The notes under the pieces: model-generated
What the model saw: the letters and a program-made list of their open reading frames with translations, nothing else
Told to the model about the DNA's origin: nothing
Databases searched by the model: none
Part shown: positions 34,894 through 44,905 of the stretch, in pieces
Numbering within the stretch: position 1 is the stretch's first letter
How the letters are laid out: each line of letters begins with the position of its first letter
Translations under genes and position numbers: made by a program
NCBI RefSeq assembly: GCF_947495825.1
Contig: NZ_CANMAH010000006.1
Span: 124,001-188,000 of the forward strand
DNA length: 64,000 nt
Direction of reading: 5' to 3'
DNA from: an uncultured Psychrobacter sp.
GTDB taxonomy: Bacteria; Pseudomonadota; Gammaproteobacteria; Pseudomonadales; Moraxellaceae

Positions 34894-37047
34894 TTAAACG
34901 CTTATCATTGATGCTGATTGCTCTGCTTGCTGCGCGCGCAACCAGTCATTTAGTAGTTGTGTCTGTTTACGTACGATCGCAAGTCTAACATGATCTGGAT
35001 TTTTAATGAGATCTTGCATCTTTTTTTGCATATGGAGCTTAAGTAACTGCATGACTAAGTTTTCGATCAGCTCATCGACGCTCAATATGTTTCTTGTGGT
35101 TAATGTCTTATAAAAAGGGCCCCAACTACGGCTTAGTGTCTTTTGAGTAGTAGGCTGTACGTTTGACATAATAAAATGTGCAGCAGCGTTTGCATCCGTT
35201 GGTAGATAGGCCAAGCAGCGTTTAATCGTATTGACAACATCGAGCAATGGCGCATCATGTAAGTCTTCCCATGCTAATGGCCGACATGCATCCAAAGGCG
35301 CTTTTTGTTTGATATGAGCAGGCAGATTTAAACTATTAATACCTGCTTTTTGCCAGATTGACTCGATGGTGTCTTCTTGCAGTACGCGGGGCTGAAACAA
35401 AAAACACAATTGCAACTGCTGACTGATGGTCATATCACCATCAAAATCGAGCAGCGCGTCTTTGGCTTCGACATTTTGGCTGCGCTTACCACCCAGTTTT
35501 TGGTATATATCGTTATTAAGCAAATACCGAAAACTACTGCCTTTAGGTAATGCAGTGGTCAATGAGCGCACTTGTGACATCAGCTTGGCTTTACCTTCTG
35601 CCAATGCCAAATCGTAACGCTCACTTAGATAGGCAAAAATGTATTGTGACAATGGCTTTGCATTGACGATTTGTTCACGCATGGCTTCACTGCCATTTGC
35701 TTTAATAAAGGTATCAGGATCATGACCATTGGGTAAGGTCAAAAATCGCAGCTCTTTATCGTCGGACAGTACTGGTAGGGCCACTTCAAGAGTGCGCCAA
35801 GCGGCTTTTTGTCCTGCGCTATCACCATCAAAACTGAGCGTTAATGTTGGGTTTAGAGTGAGTAGGCGCGAGATTTGGCTCTCATTGATGGCGGTACCCA
35901 TAGAGGCTACTGCGCCATAAATGCCTGCTTGATAAAGGGCGATCACATCCATATAGCCTTCGACCACAAGCCAGTGATCGGCACGCTGCTGACGCGATTC
36001 ATAATAGCCGTATAGTACATGCTGTTTATGAAAGACAGGTGAGTCAGAGGAGTTGATGTATTTGGGCTTCACGTCATCGTCTAATGCGCGACCACCAAAC
36101 CCAATCGTGCGTCCTTGATTGTCGCGAATCGGAAAGATAACCCGATCGCGAAGCAAGTCATAATCGCGTCCAGACTCCGACTGTCGCACTAAGCCCAAGG
36201 CTTTAAGTCCTTCAATGTCTTGTGGAAACTGATGCTCAAGGTGCTGCCAACCAAATGGCGCATAACCCAACCCAAAAGTTTCGAGGGTCTCTTCGGTGAT
36301 ACCACGGGTCATAAAGTAGTGCTTGGCATGAGGGTGCGTGGTTAGATTATGCTGATAAAACTGCTGAATTTGATCTAATAGCTCATATAAGTTGCCATCT
36401 TGCTCAGCATTGCCGCTGCCGTTATCGCCAGTCAGCCTCACATTTGTCTCTGTCAACCAAGCAGGCGGATAGCCATTTTCATTATCGTCTTGATAATCTG
36501 AGCCATAAGCATCTATTGGATAGGGAGCTGAATCGTAAGCGTCTAATGGTGGATAGTCATCGTAACCAACATTGTCACTATAGACAGGTTGATCGTTATA
36601 GCCGAGTTGACTTGATCCTTGATTCCTTAAGTCAGTTACGACAGAAGGAGTATGAGCAGTCTGTGCTTGGTTTTGCGGACTAACAGTCGGACTAGGCGCT
36701 GATGGAGCTACCGGCTTGGGTGCACGACGTTGATAACTGACGTTACGTTGCTCATCTTTTGGCACTTCAATGCCAGTTTGTTTTGACAGCTCATTGACCG
36801 CTTCGATGAAGGTTAAGCTTTCATAATCGCGCAAAAAGCTGATGGCATTACCACCGACATTACAGCCAAAGCAGTGATAAATATTTTTTTGTGGATTGAC
36901 ATAAAACGAAGGCGACTTTTCGCCATGGAACGGACAGCACCCTTTATATTCACTACCAGCACGTTTAAGCGTGGTATGGCGACCAATAATACTGATCAAG
37001 TCAGCTTGGCTGTTTAATTGTTCAAGAATATGATTGGGGATACTCAT
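34894..37047 (-). CDS. dnaG: DNA primase with a long Tyr/Asp-rich linker
   Basis: DnaG (717 aa) makes the RNA primers for replication. The zinc-binding domain is at the N-terminus (CCPFHGEKSPSFYVNPQK, then HCFGCNVGGNAI), the catalytic core has FGLGYAPFGWQ and DRVIFPIRDNQGRTIGFGGR, and the TOPRIM domain has VVEGYMDVIAL and LSFDGDSAGQKAA. The C-terminal DnaB-binding region follows. E. coli DnaG is 581 aa. The extra length is a hydrophilic linker of about 110 residues (roughly 108-220) between zinc domain and core, rich in Pro, Gln, Tyr and Asp. No ribosome-binding site is obvious before the ATG. Confidence 0.97.
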   Translation of the reverse strand: MSIPNHILEQLNSQADLISIIGRHTTLKRAGSEYKGCCPFHGEKSPSFYVNPQKNIYHCFGCNVGGNAISFLRDYESLTFIEAVNELSKQTGIEVPKDEQRNVSYQRRAPKPVAPSAPSPTVSPQNQAQTAHTPSVVTDLRNQGSSQLGYNDQPVYSDNVGYDDYPPLDAYDSAPYPIDAYGSDYQDDNENGYPPAWLTETNVRLTGDNGSGNAEQDGNLYELLDQIQQFYQHNLTTHPHAKHYFMTRGITEETLETFGLGYAPFGWQHLEHQFPQDIEGLKALGLVRQSESGRDYDLLRDRVIFPIRDNQGRTIGFGGRALDDDVKPKYINSSDSPVFHKQHVLYGYYESRQQRADHWLVVEGYMDVIALYQAGIYGAVASMGTAINESQISRLLTLNPTLTLSFDGDSAGQKAAWRTLEVALPVLSDDKELRFLTLPNGHDPDTFIKANGSEAMREQIVNAKPLSQYIFAYLSERYDLALAEGKAKLMSQVRSLTTALPKGSSFRYLLNNDIYQKLGGKRSQNVEAKDALLDFDGDMTISQQLQLCFLFQPRVLQEDTIESIWQKAGINSLNLPAHIKQKAPLDACRPLAWEDLHDAPLLDVVNTIKRCLAYLPTDANAAAHFIMSNVQPTTQKTLSRSWGPFYKTLTTRNILSVDELIENLVMQLLKLHMQKKMQDLIKNPDHVRLAIVRKQTQLLNDWLRAQQAEQSASMISV

Positions 37048-37363
37048 GAGAAAAGACAGTTTATCATAGAATAATGCAAAAGTTATTTTAACATTTTTAT
37101 TGTTTGCAATAAGTACTCATAGATTATGAGTACCTTACTTTATACCAAAAAATAGCCTAAGCGACTAAAAGCTTAAACTTATTAATAACGATTTAAATTT
37201 AACTTATCATCATGTAAAAGACAAAGCTTAATCAACGACCAAACGATGACAAATGGATCACTTAAACCAACAAGCAAATAAGACCAACTATACTATATAG
37301 TTGATCTTATTTTTAATGGGTCATAGACGATTGTAAGAATAGCAGAATAAGTACAGCGAGCGT
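37048..37363. other. Gap between bamD and dnaG
   Basis: 316 AT-rich bases with no gene; rpsU, often next to dnaG, is not here. A perfect hairpin GTACTCAT / ATGAGTAC (37113-37133, loop AGATT) lies in the dnaG leader region, and the bamD terminator is at 37276-37315. Confidence 0.5.
37276..37315. terminator. Terminator after bamD
   Basis: Near-perfect long stem: AAATAAGACCAACTATA pairs with TATAGTTGATCTTATTT (one mismatch). It lies about 50 bases past the bamD stop on the minus strand and has T-rich ends. Confidence 0.75.
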
Positions 37364-38551
37364 TTAGTTGTTGTCGTTCAGCTCTACCGTATTACTATTA
37401 TTATCATTTGGTAGTGTGGTACGGCGCATCGGGTTCATGTTTTGTGGATCGACACTGGCCTCTCTAGCAGTAGATCCTGTGCTGGCCTGATTGGTCACGC
37501 GCTCGGTTGAACTTTCAGGTAGACCCAAACCTACATTGACACCGCTGTTGCTACGGGTTGGTGCGCCGCTAGTAGCGGGAGCAGCTGCATTATCAGCTGG
37601 CAATCTGAGCTGAGTTGCCGCTCGAACGATTTGAGTTTTGGTGGCGCCAGTATATTCACCGTTATTCATAGGCACATCTTTTAAGCTTGCACGTCCAAGC
37701 TGGCCAAAGGTCAGTTTATTTAACCAAGAGCGGTCCGCTTTGGTAGACAGTCTGACACGGCCATCATTAGTGAGCCATTCTGGGTAATTGATTTGGAGCA
37801 GAGTTTTATACTCTTGTGCCAAGTCAGTCAATCCTAGCTGCTGATGGCTATAAGCAAGGATGGCGATCGCTTCTGGTACTGCTTCACTAAGTGGATAATA
37901 CTGAAATACCCATTTGGCACGGTTGACCGCGGCGACATGCGCTTTGCGTTCGATATACCAGTTGGCTGCGGCCAGCTCACTACGAGCAAACTGATTATAA
38001 ATAAAGGTCATACGCTGCGCTGCATCTGGCGCATATGGGCTGTTAGGGTATTTATTGATGAGCTCTTGGAAGTTGGCAAAGGCAATACGCAAATAGGCAG
38101 TATCGCGCTCAGATTGGTCCATCTTGAACAGTCTAAGACCCTCAGATGAGCCTTGCATGTTGGCCACACCGCGTACGTAGTATGCATAACTTACTTGCGG
38201 GTTAGCAGGGTAGAGGCTGATGAATCGATCCGCACTTGCTGCTGCTGTCTCAAAGCTACCACTTGCATATTGAGCATACATAATATCAAGCAGCGCTTGT
38301 TCAGCATATTGTCCCGTTGGATAAAAGGTACGTAAACTGGTCAGATCCTCTATCGCCTGTATATAGCGGCCTTTATCAATCTGAGTGATGGCGTCGTTAT
38401 AATAACCTTGCTCTGATTTTTCAGCCGTTTCGACCGCGTCGCTGTCTGTATTTGTCAGGTTTTTAAAAGTCTGACAGCCGACCAAGTTTACACTTAGAGC
38501 AAGTAAGGTCACTGATGAAATTTTGATAAACGTGTTGCCAATAGGGCGCAT
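37364..38551 (-). CDS. bamD: Outer membrane assembly lipoprotein BamD
   Basis: BamD is the essential lipoprotein of the BAM complex that folds outer-membrane proteins. The signal peptide ends in lipobox LVGC with lipid-carrying Cys26. Five TPR-like repeats follow (YNDAITQIDKGRYIQAIEDL, ALLDIMYAQYASGSFETAAASADRF, SYAYYVRGVANMQ, FANFQELINKYPNSPYAPDA, YIERKAHVAAVNRAKWVF). The ATG at 38551 follows GGAGAAGAAG; an upstream TTG nine codons earlier is not supported. At 395 aa it is longer than E. coli BamD (245) because of a C-terminal Asn/Thr/Pro-rich tail of about 110 residues. It is divergent from rluD-pgeF, a common arrangement. Confidence 0.95.
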   Translation of the reverse strand: MRPIGNTFIKISSVTLLALSVNLVGCQTFKNLTNTDSDAVETAEKSEQGYYNDAITQIDKGRYIQAIEDLTSLRTFYPTGQYAEQALLDIMYAQYASGSFETAAASADRFISLYPANPQVSYAYYVRGVANMQGSSEGLRLFKMDQSERDTAYLRIAFANFQELINKYPNSPYAPDAAQRMTFIYNQFARSELAAANWYIERKAHVAAVNRAKWVFQYYPLSEAVPEAIAILAYSHQQLGLTDLAQEYKTLLQINYPEWLTNDGRVRLSTKADRSWLNKLTFGQLGRASLKDVPMNNGEYTGATKTQIVRAATQLRLPADNAAAPATSGAPTRSNSGVNVGLGLPESSTERVTNQASTGSTAREASVDPQNMNPMRRTTLPNDNNSNTVELNDNN

Positions 38552-39114
38552 ACTTCTTCTCCGGCACAAGGCGCGCAATAGCGGTGACGCTATCGCACTA
38601 ATAACAAAGTTGATGATAAAAGGCTGATTATTAAATTATAAGATAACAACGTCCAAAACAGCAAAGCAATAAGATATAAAGTAACTAGCGGCTTATAATC
38701 GAACATAGCATACAGCAAAATCACGTTTACTTTATAGAATAACGTCTGCTTCGTCTATTTTTTCGTACGCTATTTTGTAGTCAGATAACAACGTAGCAGG
38801 GTCTGACATCATAAATTTTGGATAGTTTAGCATGAGCATCTGTGCTGAGCGACGACAAATGTTGCTATTCATCTTTAATATACAGTAAATTACGGCAACG
38901 TTATATTATAGAGAGTTATCAATATACCCCTTTATATGACGTGCTCTTAGCAATAAAGAAGAGATAACTGTGTGTAAGCATAGGGTGAAAGGTTCTTAGC
39001 ATGGTACACTATGACGATATTTGACCAGCTTTTTGTTGGAGTCTTTGAGGGGTATTACTTAAATATCCAATAAATCGCGGCTTTATAAAGTTAATCCTTA
39101 TGACCTAATCGTTT
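38552..39114. other. Divergent bamD-rluD regulatory region
   Basis: About 560 AT-rich bases between divergent essential and housekeeping genes. No ORF, RNA or clear operator was recognised; promoters for both directions are expected. Confidence 0.4.
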
Positions 39115-40347
39115 ATGAATATGGTCACCTACGAATCTGCTATGAACAATAATGCTATGACCACAAACACAACACCGAAACAAACATCAGAGACTAAATT
39201 GTCAGCGCAACAGTCATCTATGCAAGATGAATTGACAACCAATGGCTCGAGCCTTGATGCTGATTTACTTGATGAGAGTTTGTCTGATGATGAGTTAGCA
39301 TCTGCTTATGAAGAAATCGACGACGATGAAGATCATAATGAATATGATAGCGATGTTAACTCTGTAGCTGGGCAAGCCATACCGCAAGTTATTGACGTGA
39401 CGCATACGGTTACCGAAAAAGAAGCAGGTCTACGTATAGATAAGCTTGCTTCGCAGGTTTTTACCGACTTTTCGCGAGCGCAGTTACAAGGCTGGGTTGG
39501 CGATGGTAGCTTGTTACACAACGGTAGCGTGCAAAAGCCTAAACAACGTGTCAAAGCTGGAGACGTCATACATCTGTCTACGACATTGCAGCAGCATAGC
39601 GAAGATCAGCCAGAAAATATCGATATTGATGTCGTTTACGAAGATGATGATGTGCTGGTGATTGATAAGCCTGTCGGTATGGTGGTCCATCCTGGGGCTG
39701 GCAATCAGACAGGCACTTTGGTCAATGCATTATTATATCATTATCCTCAGCAGCATCACTTACCACGCGCAGGCCTAGTGCACCGTATTGATAAAGATAC
39801 CTCAGGTCTTTTGCTGATTGGTAAAACTAAGCCTGCGCAAATGGCTTTGATGGAGCAGCTAAAAGACAAGTCTGTTTATCGTCACTATCAGTGTGTCGTA
39901 GCAGGGGACGCGGCAAGCTTACTGCGTCATCGACGTATCGATGCACCAATTGGACGCCATCGTAATCAGCGCACAAAGATGACGGTAATGACCGCTGGAC
40001 GTGAAGCTGTAACGCACTTATTAAATGTCACACCGCTCAATGACAATTACTGTTTACTGGACGTCGGCCTTGAGACTGGTCGTACCCACCAGATTCGTGT
40101 ACACCTAAGCCATATCACTTATCCGATAGTCGGTGACCGTGTCTATGGCGGACGTCGCCAACTGCGGGCAGGTTTGACAGAAGCGCAGCGCCAGGCGATT
40201 AGCAATTTTCCAAGACAGGCATTGCACGCATATACTTTGGGGTTTGTGCATCCAACGACAGGTGAAGATATCGAAGTGACGACTCCCATTCCTGAAGATA
40301 TGCAAAAACTCATATCAGTGTTAACTGATGGCTACGATGACGAATAA
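39115..40347 (+). CDS. rluD: 23S rRNA pseudouridine synthase RluD with acidic N-terminal extension
   Basis: RluD makes pseudouridines 1911, 1915 and 1917 in helix 69 of 23S rRNA. An S4 domain (RIDKLASQVFTDFSRAQLQGW) is followed by the catalytic domain with VVHPGAGNQTGTLVNAL and the catalytic Asp in HRIDKDTSGLLLIGKT, then ETGRTHQIRVHLSH. E. coli RluD is 326 aa; here an extra about 90 N-terminal residues are acidic and Asn/Ser-rich (SDDELASAYEEIDDDEDHNE). Several in-frame ATGs (codons 1, 3, 10, 15) make the exact start uncertain, and no strong ribosome-binding site is seen. pgeF starts three bases after the stop. Confidence 0.95.
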   Translation: MNMVTYESAMNNNAMTTNTTPKQTSETKLSAQQSSMQDELTTNGSSLDADLLDESLSDDELASAYEEIDDDEDHNEYDSDVNSVAGQAIPQVIDVTHTVTEKEAGLRIDKLASQVFTDFSRAQLQGWVGDGSLLHNGSVQKPKQRVKAGDVIHLSTTLQQHSEDQPENIDIDVVYEDDDVLVIDKPVGMVVHPGAGNQTGTLVNALLYHYPQQHHLPRAGLVHRIDKDTSGLLLIGKTKPAQMALMEQLKDKSVYRHYQCVVAGDAASLLRHRRIDAPIGRHRNQRTKMTVMTAGREAVTHLLNVTPLNDNYCLLDVGLETGRTHQIRVHLSHITYPIVGDRVYGGRRQLRAGLTEAQRQAISNFPRQALHAYTLGFVHPTTGEDIEVTTPIPEDMQKLISVLTDGYDDE

Positions 40348-40350
40348 GAT

Positions 40351-41271
40351 ATGACAGACAAACTTCCATTAACGGTGTTAGCGCAGCTCGATGATGTGAC
40401 GGTATTTCAAACAGCCGCCTATCAAACGGCTGGTTTGGAACATGCTGATATTAAGCATAGAGAGCTAGAAAAGCCTCAGCAAATGCTGCAAATAGGTCAA
40501 GCAAGCTACGGTGAATTAAATCTTGGACTGCACGTCGCTGATAATCCTACTCAGGTATTGGATAATCGTATGCGTTTGCTAGCGACTATCAACCAACAAC
40601 TAAAAACGCAGCAGCGTGCGCCCATCGGTCGCTTATGCTGGGTAAATCAAGTTCATGGCAAGCAGATTTATGATGTAGATGCAGGCCCGCTTAGTATGCG
40701 TCCGGTAGATGCTGATGCAATGGTCAGTCAGCAAGATGGTTTGGGACTGGCTATTATGACAGCTGATTGCGTTTCAATCGTATTATACCAACCAGCCAGC
40801 GGCCAGATTGCAGCGATTCATGCTGGCTGGCAAGGGCTTGCCTGCGGAGTTATTTCAACGACAATAAAGCGTTTTACAGAGTCTGGCGAAATCAAAGCGT
40901 GGATAGGTGTCTGTATCAGCCAAGAGAACTACGAGGTTGATAGGCAGGTTCGAGATAAGCTCTTGACAGGTTGTATCGACAATCAGTCATTATTAGCACA
41001 AGACATGAGTAATACTGATCGCTTCGATCAGTTGTATGCGGTAGATTCTAACATTCATAGCTCGACTAATACGGAATCACATACAGACAAAATTAAGCTT
41101 GATTTACCAAAGCTGGCTGCTGATCAGCTAAGCGCTGCTGGTGTGATATTAGAAAATGAAACCTCGATAAGCTGTAGCTATGCTGAACCTAGGTTTTATT
41201 CGTATAGGCGCCAGACACATTTGCAGCAGCCAGCGACGGGGCGTATGGCATTGATTATTGTGCGCAGTTAA
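40351..41271 (+). CDS. pgeF: PgeF/YfiH family peptidoglycan editing factor (multicopper polyphenol oxidase domain)
   Basis: A 306-residue member of the YfiH/DUF152 family. Key motifs are NQVHGKQIYDVD, MTADCVSIVLY and AIHAGWQGLACG, which supply the Cys/His metal site. Family members were described as laccase-like, as purine nucleoside phosphorylase/adenosine deaminase, and as editors removing misincorporated L-Ser from peptidoglycan precursors. It is translationally linked to rluD (three-base gap), matching the conserved bamD-rluD-pgeF neighbourhood. The N-terminal about 35 residues are longer than in E. coli (243 aa). Confidence 0.92.
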   Translation: MTDKLPLTVLAQLDDVTVFQTAAYQTAGLEHADIKHRELEKPQQMLQIGQASYGELNLGLHVADNPTQVLDNRMRLLATINQQLKTQQRAPIGRLCWVNQVHGKQIYDVDAGPLSMRPVDADAMVSQQDGLGLAIMTADCVSIVLYQPASGQIAAIHAGWQGLACGVISTTIKRFTESGEIKAWIGVCISQENYEVDRQVRDKLLTGCIDNQSLLAQDMSNTDRFDQLYAVDSNIHSSTNTESHTDKIKLDLPKLAADQLSAAGVILENETSISCSYAEPRFYSYRRQTHLQQPATGRMALIIVRS

Positions 41272-41349
41272 GTGGTTTATCTAAAGCACTGGTAATATTG
41301 ACAACAACACCATTAGAAAGTGCCTGGAAAAAAATGTCGAGGCGGCAAT

Positions 41350-41380
41350 AAAAAAAGCAGGTATTAGCCTGCTTTTTTTA
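41350..41380. terminator. Bidirectional terminator between pgeF and the thiosulfate transporter gene
   Basis: Stem AAAAAAAGCAGG / CCTGCTTTTTTT, six-base loop, between convergent genes. Confidence 0.9.
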
Positions 41381-41406
41381 TTACTGCTTCGATATGCTCA
41401 TTTATA

Positions 41407-42675
41407 TTAGCACACAGAGTCATTGGACTTTGGTACTGAAAGCCCAAATAGCGGACGTAGGTACAGAGCTAAAAAAGTGCCTGCCATAGCAAGTATGCCC
41501 CAGATGTAGCCGTGCAAGCTAAAAGATGCGATGCCGCCGAAGTAGGCGCCAATGTTACAGCCAAATGCCAAACGTGCCCCATAACCCATCATCAGACCAC
41601 CGATGACTGACGCTGCAAAATTACCCATAGTAATCTGAGTAAATCTAAACAGACCGCCCGCCGCCGATGCAATAAAAGCACCAATGATAATACCGATATT
41701 CAATACGGTCGTTGAGTCTGCAAAAATAGACGCATCAAGCGTCGCGGCATTCGCCCCTTGCCAATAGCCCCAGCTAGCGACATCAACGCCCAAACCGCTC
41801 GCTATCTTGGAGCCCCATAAAGTAAATGCTGAGGTAATGCCCCAAGGCTGACCACGCGTCAGTAACGTCAAGGCATTGAGTAGAGCAAGAACAATCGCTG
41901 CTGCAAATAGGGGCCAAGAACCACGAAAGATGCGCTTCCAGCCAGACTCAGATGGTACAGGTGCCATCTTAGGTGCAGCTCTTTTTTTCTCAACGATCAA
42001 TGTAACCCAAGCAATCAAACCAAACAACGCAAGCGATACCAGCCAAGCACCTGTATAACCAAGACCTGTAGAAGTGGCTAATGAATAGGGGGCATAAGCT
42101 GGCATCTCCTCTGTCCAAAATGGCAGATGATAAGCGCCAATCGTAGCGCCTATTATAAAAAAGATAAAAGTGATGAACATAACCGAACGTCCACCGCCTA
42201 TCGCATAGAGTGTACCAGAAGCACAGCCACCACCAAGTTGCATGCCGACACCAAAGACAAAAGATCCAACTAATAGACTGACACCCAACGGCGCCACATA
42301 ACCTGCAACTGGCCCGCCAAATATTGTAGTGCCATAAGCAAGAATGGGAGCAAACAATGTCACCGCGACTGCCAGCATTAGCATATGAGAGCGCATCGCC
42401 TGTCCATTACCAACAGCCATGATACGTCTAAATGCTGAGGTAAAGCCAAAACGCGCATGAAAAAGAGTATAACCTAGCAAAAGACCAATACCCAGTAGCA
42501 AAGATTGGGAGATATGCTGAGTGTCAAGTAAGTGAATCAGGAGTAGCAATCCTGCTATCACTCCGCCTGCTATCAATGCTTTTTGCGGGGCATTAAGTGC
42601 AAGAGTGCCTCTTGCAATGGGATCCTTTGCATCATTTACAGGCTGGACTCTAGTGGTGGTATTTAACGTATTCAA
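41407..42675 (-). CDS. YeeE/YedE (TsuA-like) thiosulfate transporter
   Basis: A 422-residue polytopic membrane protein of the YeeE/YedE family, made of two similar halves. The conserved Cys motifs of each half are visible: GVGMQLGGGCASGTLY (first half) and YGARLAFGCNIGAYFGGI (second half). In TsuA these Cys relay thiosulfate into the cell. The N-terminal about 30 residues are polar. It stands alone; tsuB or other sulfur genes are not adjacent. The family call is firm; the substrate is inferred from characterised members, and selenium-related transport is an alternative. Confidence 0.9.
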   Translation of the reverse strand: MNTLNTTTRVQPVNDAKDPIARGTLALNAPQKALIAGGVIAGLLLLIHLLDTQHISQSLLLGIGLLLGYTLFHARFGFTSAFRRIMAVGNGQAMRSHMLMLAVAVTLFAPILAYGTTIFGGPVAGYVAPLGVSLLVGSFVFGVGMQLGGGCASGTLYAIGGGRSVMFITFIFFIIGATIGAYHLPFWTEEMPAYAPYSLATSTGLGYTGAWLVSLALFGLIAWVTLIVEKKRAAPKMAPVPSESGWKRIFRGSWPLFAAAIVLALLNALTLLTRGQPWGITSAFTLWGSKIASGLGVDVASWGYWQGANAATLDASIFADSTTVLNIGIIIGAFIASAAGGLFRFTQITMGNFAASVIGGLMMGYGARLAFGCNIGAYFGGIASFSLHGYIWGILAMAGTFLALYLRPLFGLSVPKSNDSVC

Positions 42676-43245
42676 GGCAATAACATCCTTCTCCGATGCA
42701 TGTGATCGGATGTGATTTGTATAAATATTTATATGAGAATAAAAAGTAGAGTTATAGAACTCGTTTGGTATTTTTAATAGCGTGTGAGTAAACGCTCCAT
42801 CATAATCCTATTATCATTAAAGTAAATATTAGCGTATTAGAAGAATAAGAATGATGATATAACAATATGGAATATAGATAAGTTGTTTAGCATGGACGAT
42901 TTGTCACTATATTTGTCATTAGTAGGCGGGCACATTGCGTATTAGGTCTTTGCTTACTGAGGTATAAAGAGTAGTAACTATTGTAGTAACTATTACAGAA
43001 GGATAATTGATAATGCGCAAAAATTCGCTACAGTGTGCATTAATAGATAATGCGCAGTAATAAGCTGGTACTCATCAAAACATGCCTGTTACAATATGCT
43101 TGAACTTACTGAAGTCTACCGCATATCAGGTAATAAACCTCTTCACCAGCTGTACTGATAACTTTACCGATCCTACGTCAAGGGTTTTGTAGCTACAATA
43201 TCCTACTGCTAAATTATTTACTTATCATCCATTATTAGAGTTTGT
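42676..43245. other. Divergent region between the transporter and flavodoxin genes
   Basis: 570 AT-rich bases without a gene. A 12-bp direct tandem repeat (GTAGTAACTATT twice, 42971-42994) is the only clear structure; it could be a regulator site or slippage product. Confidence 0.45.
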
Positions 43246-43857
43246 ATGAATACATCAACCGAAGCATCTTTATCATCGTCTTTAACTACAAAAAACGCGC
43301 CTAATGTATCGATTGCTGTCATTTTCCATAGTAACTATGGACATACCAAGCGTGTTGCACAAGCGATTGTACAAGGCGCTCGCAAACAGCTGCCAGAAGC
43401 TCAAGCAAAAGCAATCGATGTCCATGATGTTGATTGGGATTTTGTAGATCAAGCTGATTTGCTGGTATTTGGTAGTGCAGTATATATGGGTAGTGTCACT
43501 GCCGAATTTAAGACCTTTATGGATGAGACCTCAAAGCGTTGGTATCATCGCAAATGGGAAGGCAAATGGGCGGCGGCTTTTGCCAATTCAGGTGGACTAA
43601 GTGGAGATAAGCTTGCAGTATTGCAGCAGATTTCTTTGTACGCTATGCAACATGGAATGAACTGGATTGGTCTGCCATTGATGCCGACAGGTCATGAGGC
43701 TCATGATTTAAACCGACTATCGAGCTTTTTAGGTTTGATGACTCAGTCGCTTGATGGCCCACCTGAAGAGACTCCAGGAAAGGGCGACATTGATACTGCT
43801 ATTTGGTTTGGTGATCACTTGGCGAAGACGATTATCAAACATCAACCAGCCAGCTAA
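43246..43857 (+). CDS. Flavodoxin-like (WrbA-type) NAD(P)H:quinone oxidoreductase family protein
   Basis: A 203-residue flavodoxin-fold protein. The FMN phosphate-binding loop is HSNYGHTKRVAQAI (about residues 28-41), a second FMN loop is FGSAVYMGSVTAEFKTFMD, and AAAFANSGGLSGDKL is the third. This order is that of WrbA and related quinone reductases that protect from redox stress. The first about 20 residues are a Ser/Thr-rich extension. The gene is alone and followed by a terminator. The reaction is inferred from the family. Confidence 0.88.
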   Translation: MNTSTEASLSSSLTTKNAPNVSIAVIFHSNYGHTKRVAQAIVQGARKQLPEAQAKAIDVHDVDWDFVDQADLLVFGSAVYMGSVTAEFKTFMDETSKRWYHRKWEGKWAAAFANSGGLSGDKLAVLQQISLYAMQHGMNWIGLPLMPTGHEAHDLNRLSSFLGLMTQSLDGPPEETPGKGDIDTAIWFGDHLAKTIIKHQPAS

Positions 43858-43915
43858 CCCACATAAACTAAAGCTTTGTACCTTCGTACTTATAAATAAG
43901 CAACTATTAAACTAT

Positions 43916-43951
43916 AAAAAGCAGATGTCAGTATTGATGTCTGCTTTTTTT
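43916..43951. terminator. Terminator after the flavodoxin-like gene
   Basis: Stem AAAAAGCAGATGTCA / TGATGTCTGCTTTTT with two G-T pairs, four-base loop and T tract, between convergent genes. Confidence 0.88.
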
Positions 43952-43957
43952 TGAGCT

Positions 43958-44098
43958 TTATTTATCATTATCTATATCAGTGTGGGATGAATTAAGACTG
44001 GAAGTCACAGGGATAGGGCTATCAAAAAGTAGCAAGGATTGACAGCCAGTAAGCAGCAGCATCGGTATTAGCATGCAAAAAAGATTAAAGGATTTCAT
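43958..44098 (-). CDS. Small putative lipoprotein
   Basis: A 46-codon ORF: a signal peptide (MKSFNLFCMLIPMLLLTGC) with a clear lipobox LTGC (Cys19), then a 27-residue polar tail. The mature peptide would be very short, comparable in size to known small lipoproteins, but it does not show the LptM motif (GQKGPLY). The frame is open upstream; an ATG at 44113 is another possible start, with AAAAGG too close to it. I accept it because the lipobox is so clean; expression is unproven. Confidence 0.45.
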   Translation of the reverse strand: MKSFNLFCMLIPMLLLTGCQSLLLFDSPIPVTSSLNSSHTDIDNDK

Positions 44099-44182
44099 AG
44101 TAGTTTTTGGCATACCTTTTATATGGCTGGAATCGGAGCTTGAACGTGAATCTGGACTATAGTATCGAAATGATAAATTCAA

Positions 44183-44905
44183 ATTATGTCCTTTAGAGCT
44201 ACAAGGTCTAGATAGCTTCCATCATAATCCAAACTTATTATTATGCAACCATATACGGTCGCTTAAAAGTTTTTGTTGCTAAAAATAATCAACTTAACTT
44301 AAAAGAGCATTTTCTGTCTTTTTAGGTTGTATAAATTAGGAATTTGTGATTGTTAATTTTTCGCTAAAAAATCATCCGCAGCCTTTGTATATACTGTGTA
44401 TCCGCTGTTTTTACTAAAATGGATATAAGTGAACAAAATTGTGAGATTTAGGTAGCTGCTAGGCATTTATTTAACAAAAAACTGGTTAGCTATTTTTCTT
44501 AGTTTATGTTTTTTAAGGTTTTTTTATCTAAGTTTTTAATATTATGTATTTTTTATTATAGATTCGGCGGTTATAGAGCGTCCTAATGTGGATTTTTAAT
44601 TTTTGTAAAAAAATGAGATGAATAGGTTAATATTTAAGCAATACTAGCGAAATAGTTTTACCTTTATAAGAATAAACATAAGCTAGTTGATATACAAACG
44701 TAATAATCAATGGAAACTAGGTGTTTATACATGAGCAATTAACACTTGAGGCAACATAAGCTTTAGCCATGTTCTCCTTAAACTTACTAAAATTAAAATA
44801 CTACTAAGCTATTAACTATTAGAAATTGCTGGTTATCTTGCTACTGTCTTTATTGGACAGCCTTAGTTTTTGCCAGCCACTATATGCCAGCTATATGAGG
44901 ATATT
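44183..44905. other. AT-rich region upstream of the cytochrome/flavin operon
   Basis: About 720 bases, very T-rich, no supported gene. It must contain the promoter of the three-gene set starting at 44906. No operator with obvious symmetry was found. Confidence 0.4.

Noticed and set aside
42971-42994. 12-bp tandem repeat as a CRISPR or operator array
   Set aside because: Only two copies without spacers; too little to call more than a short duplication.
43751-43954. 67-codon ORF overlapping the end of the flavodoxin-like gene
   Set aside because: It overlaps the real gene in another frame and runs through its terminator hairpin.
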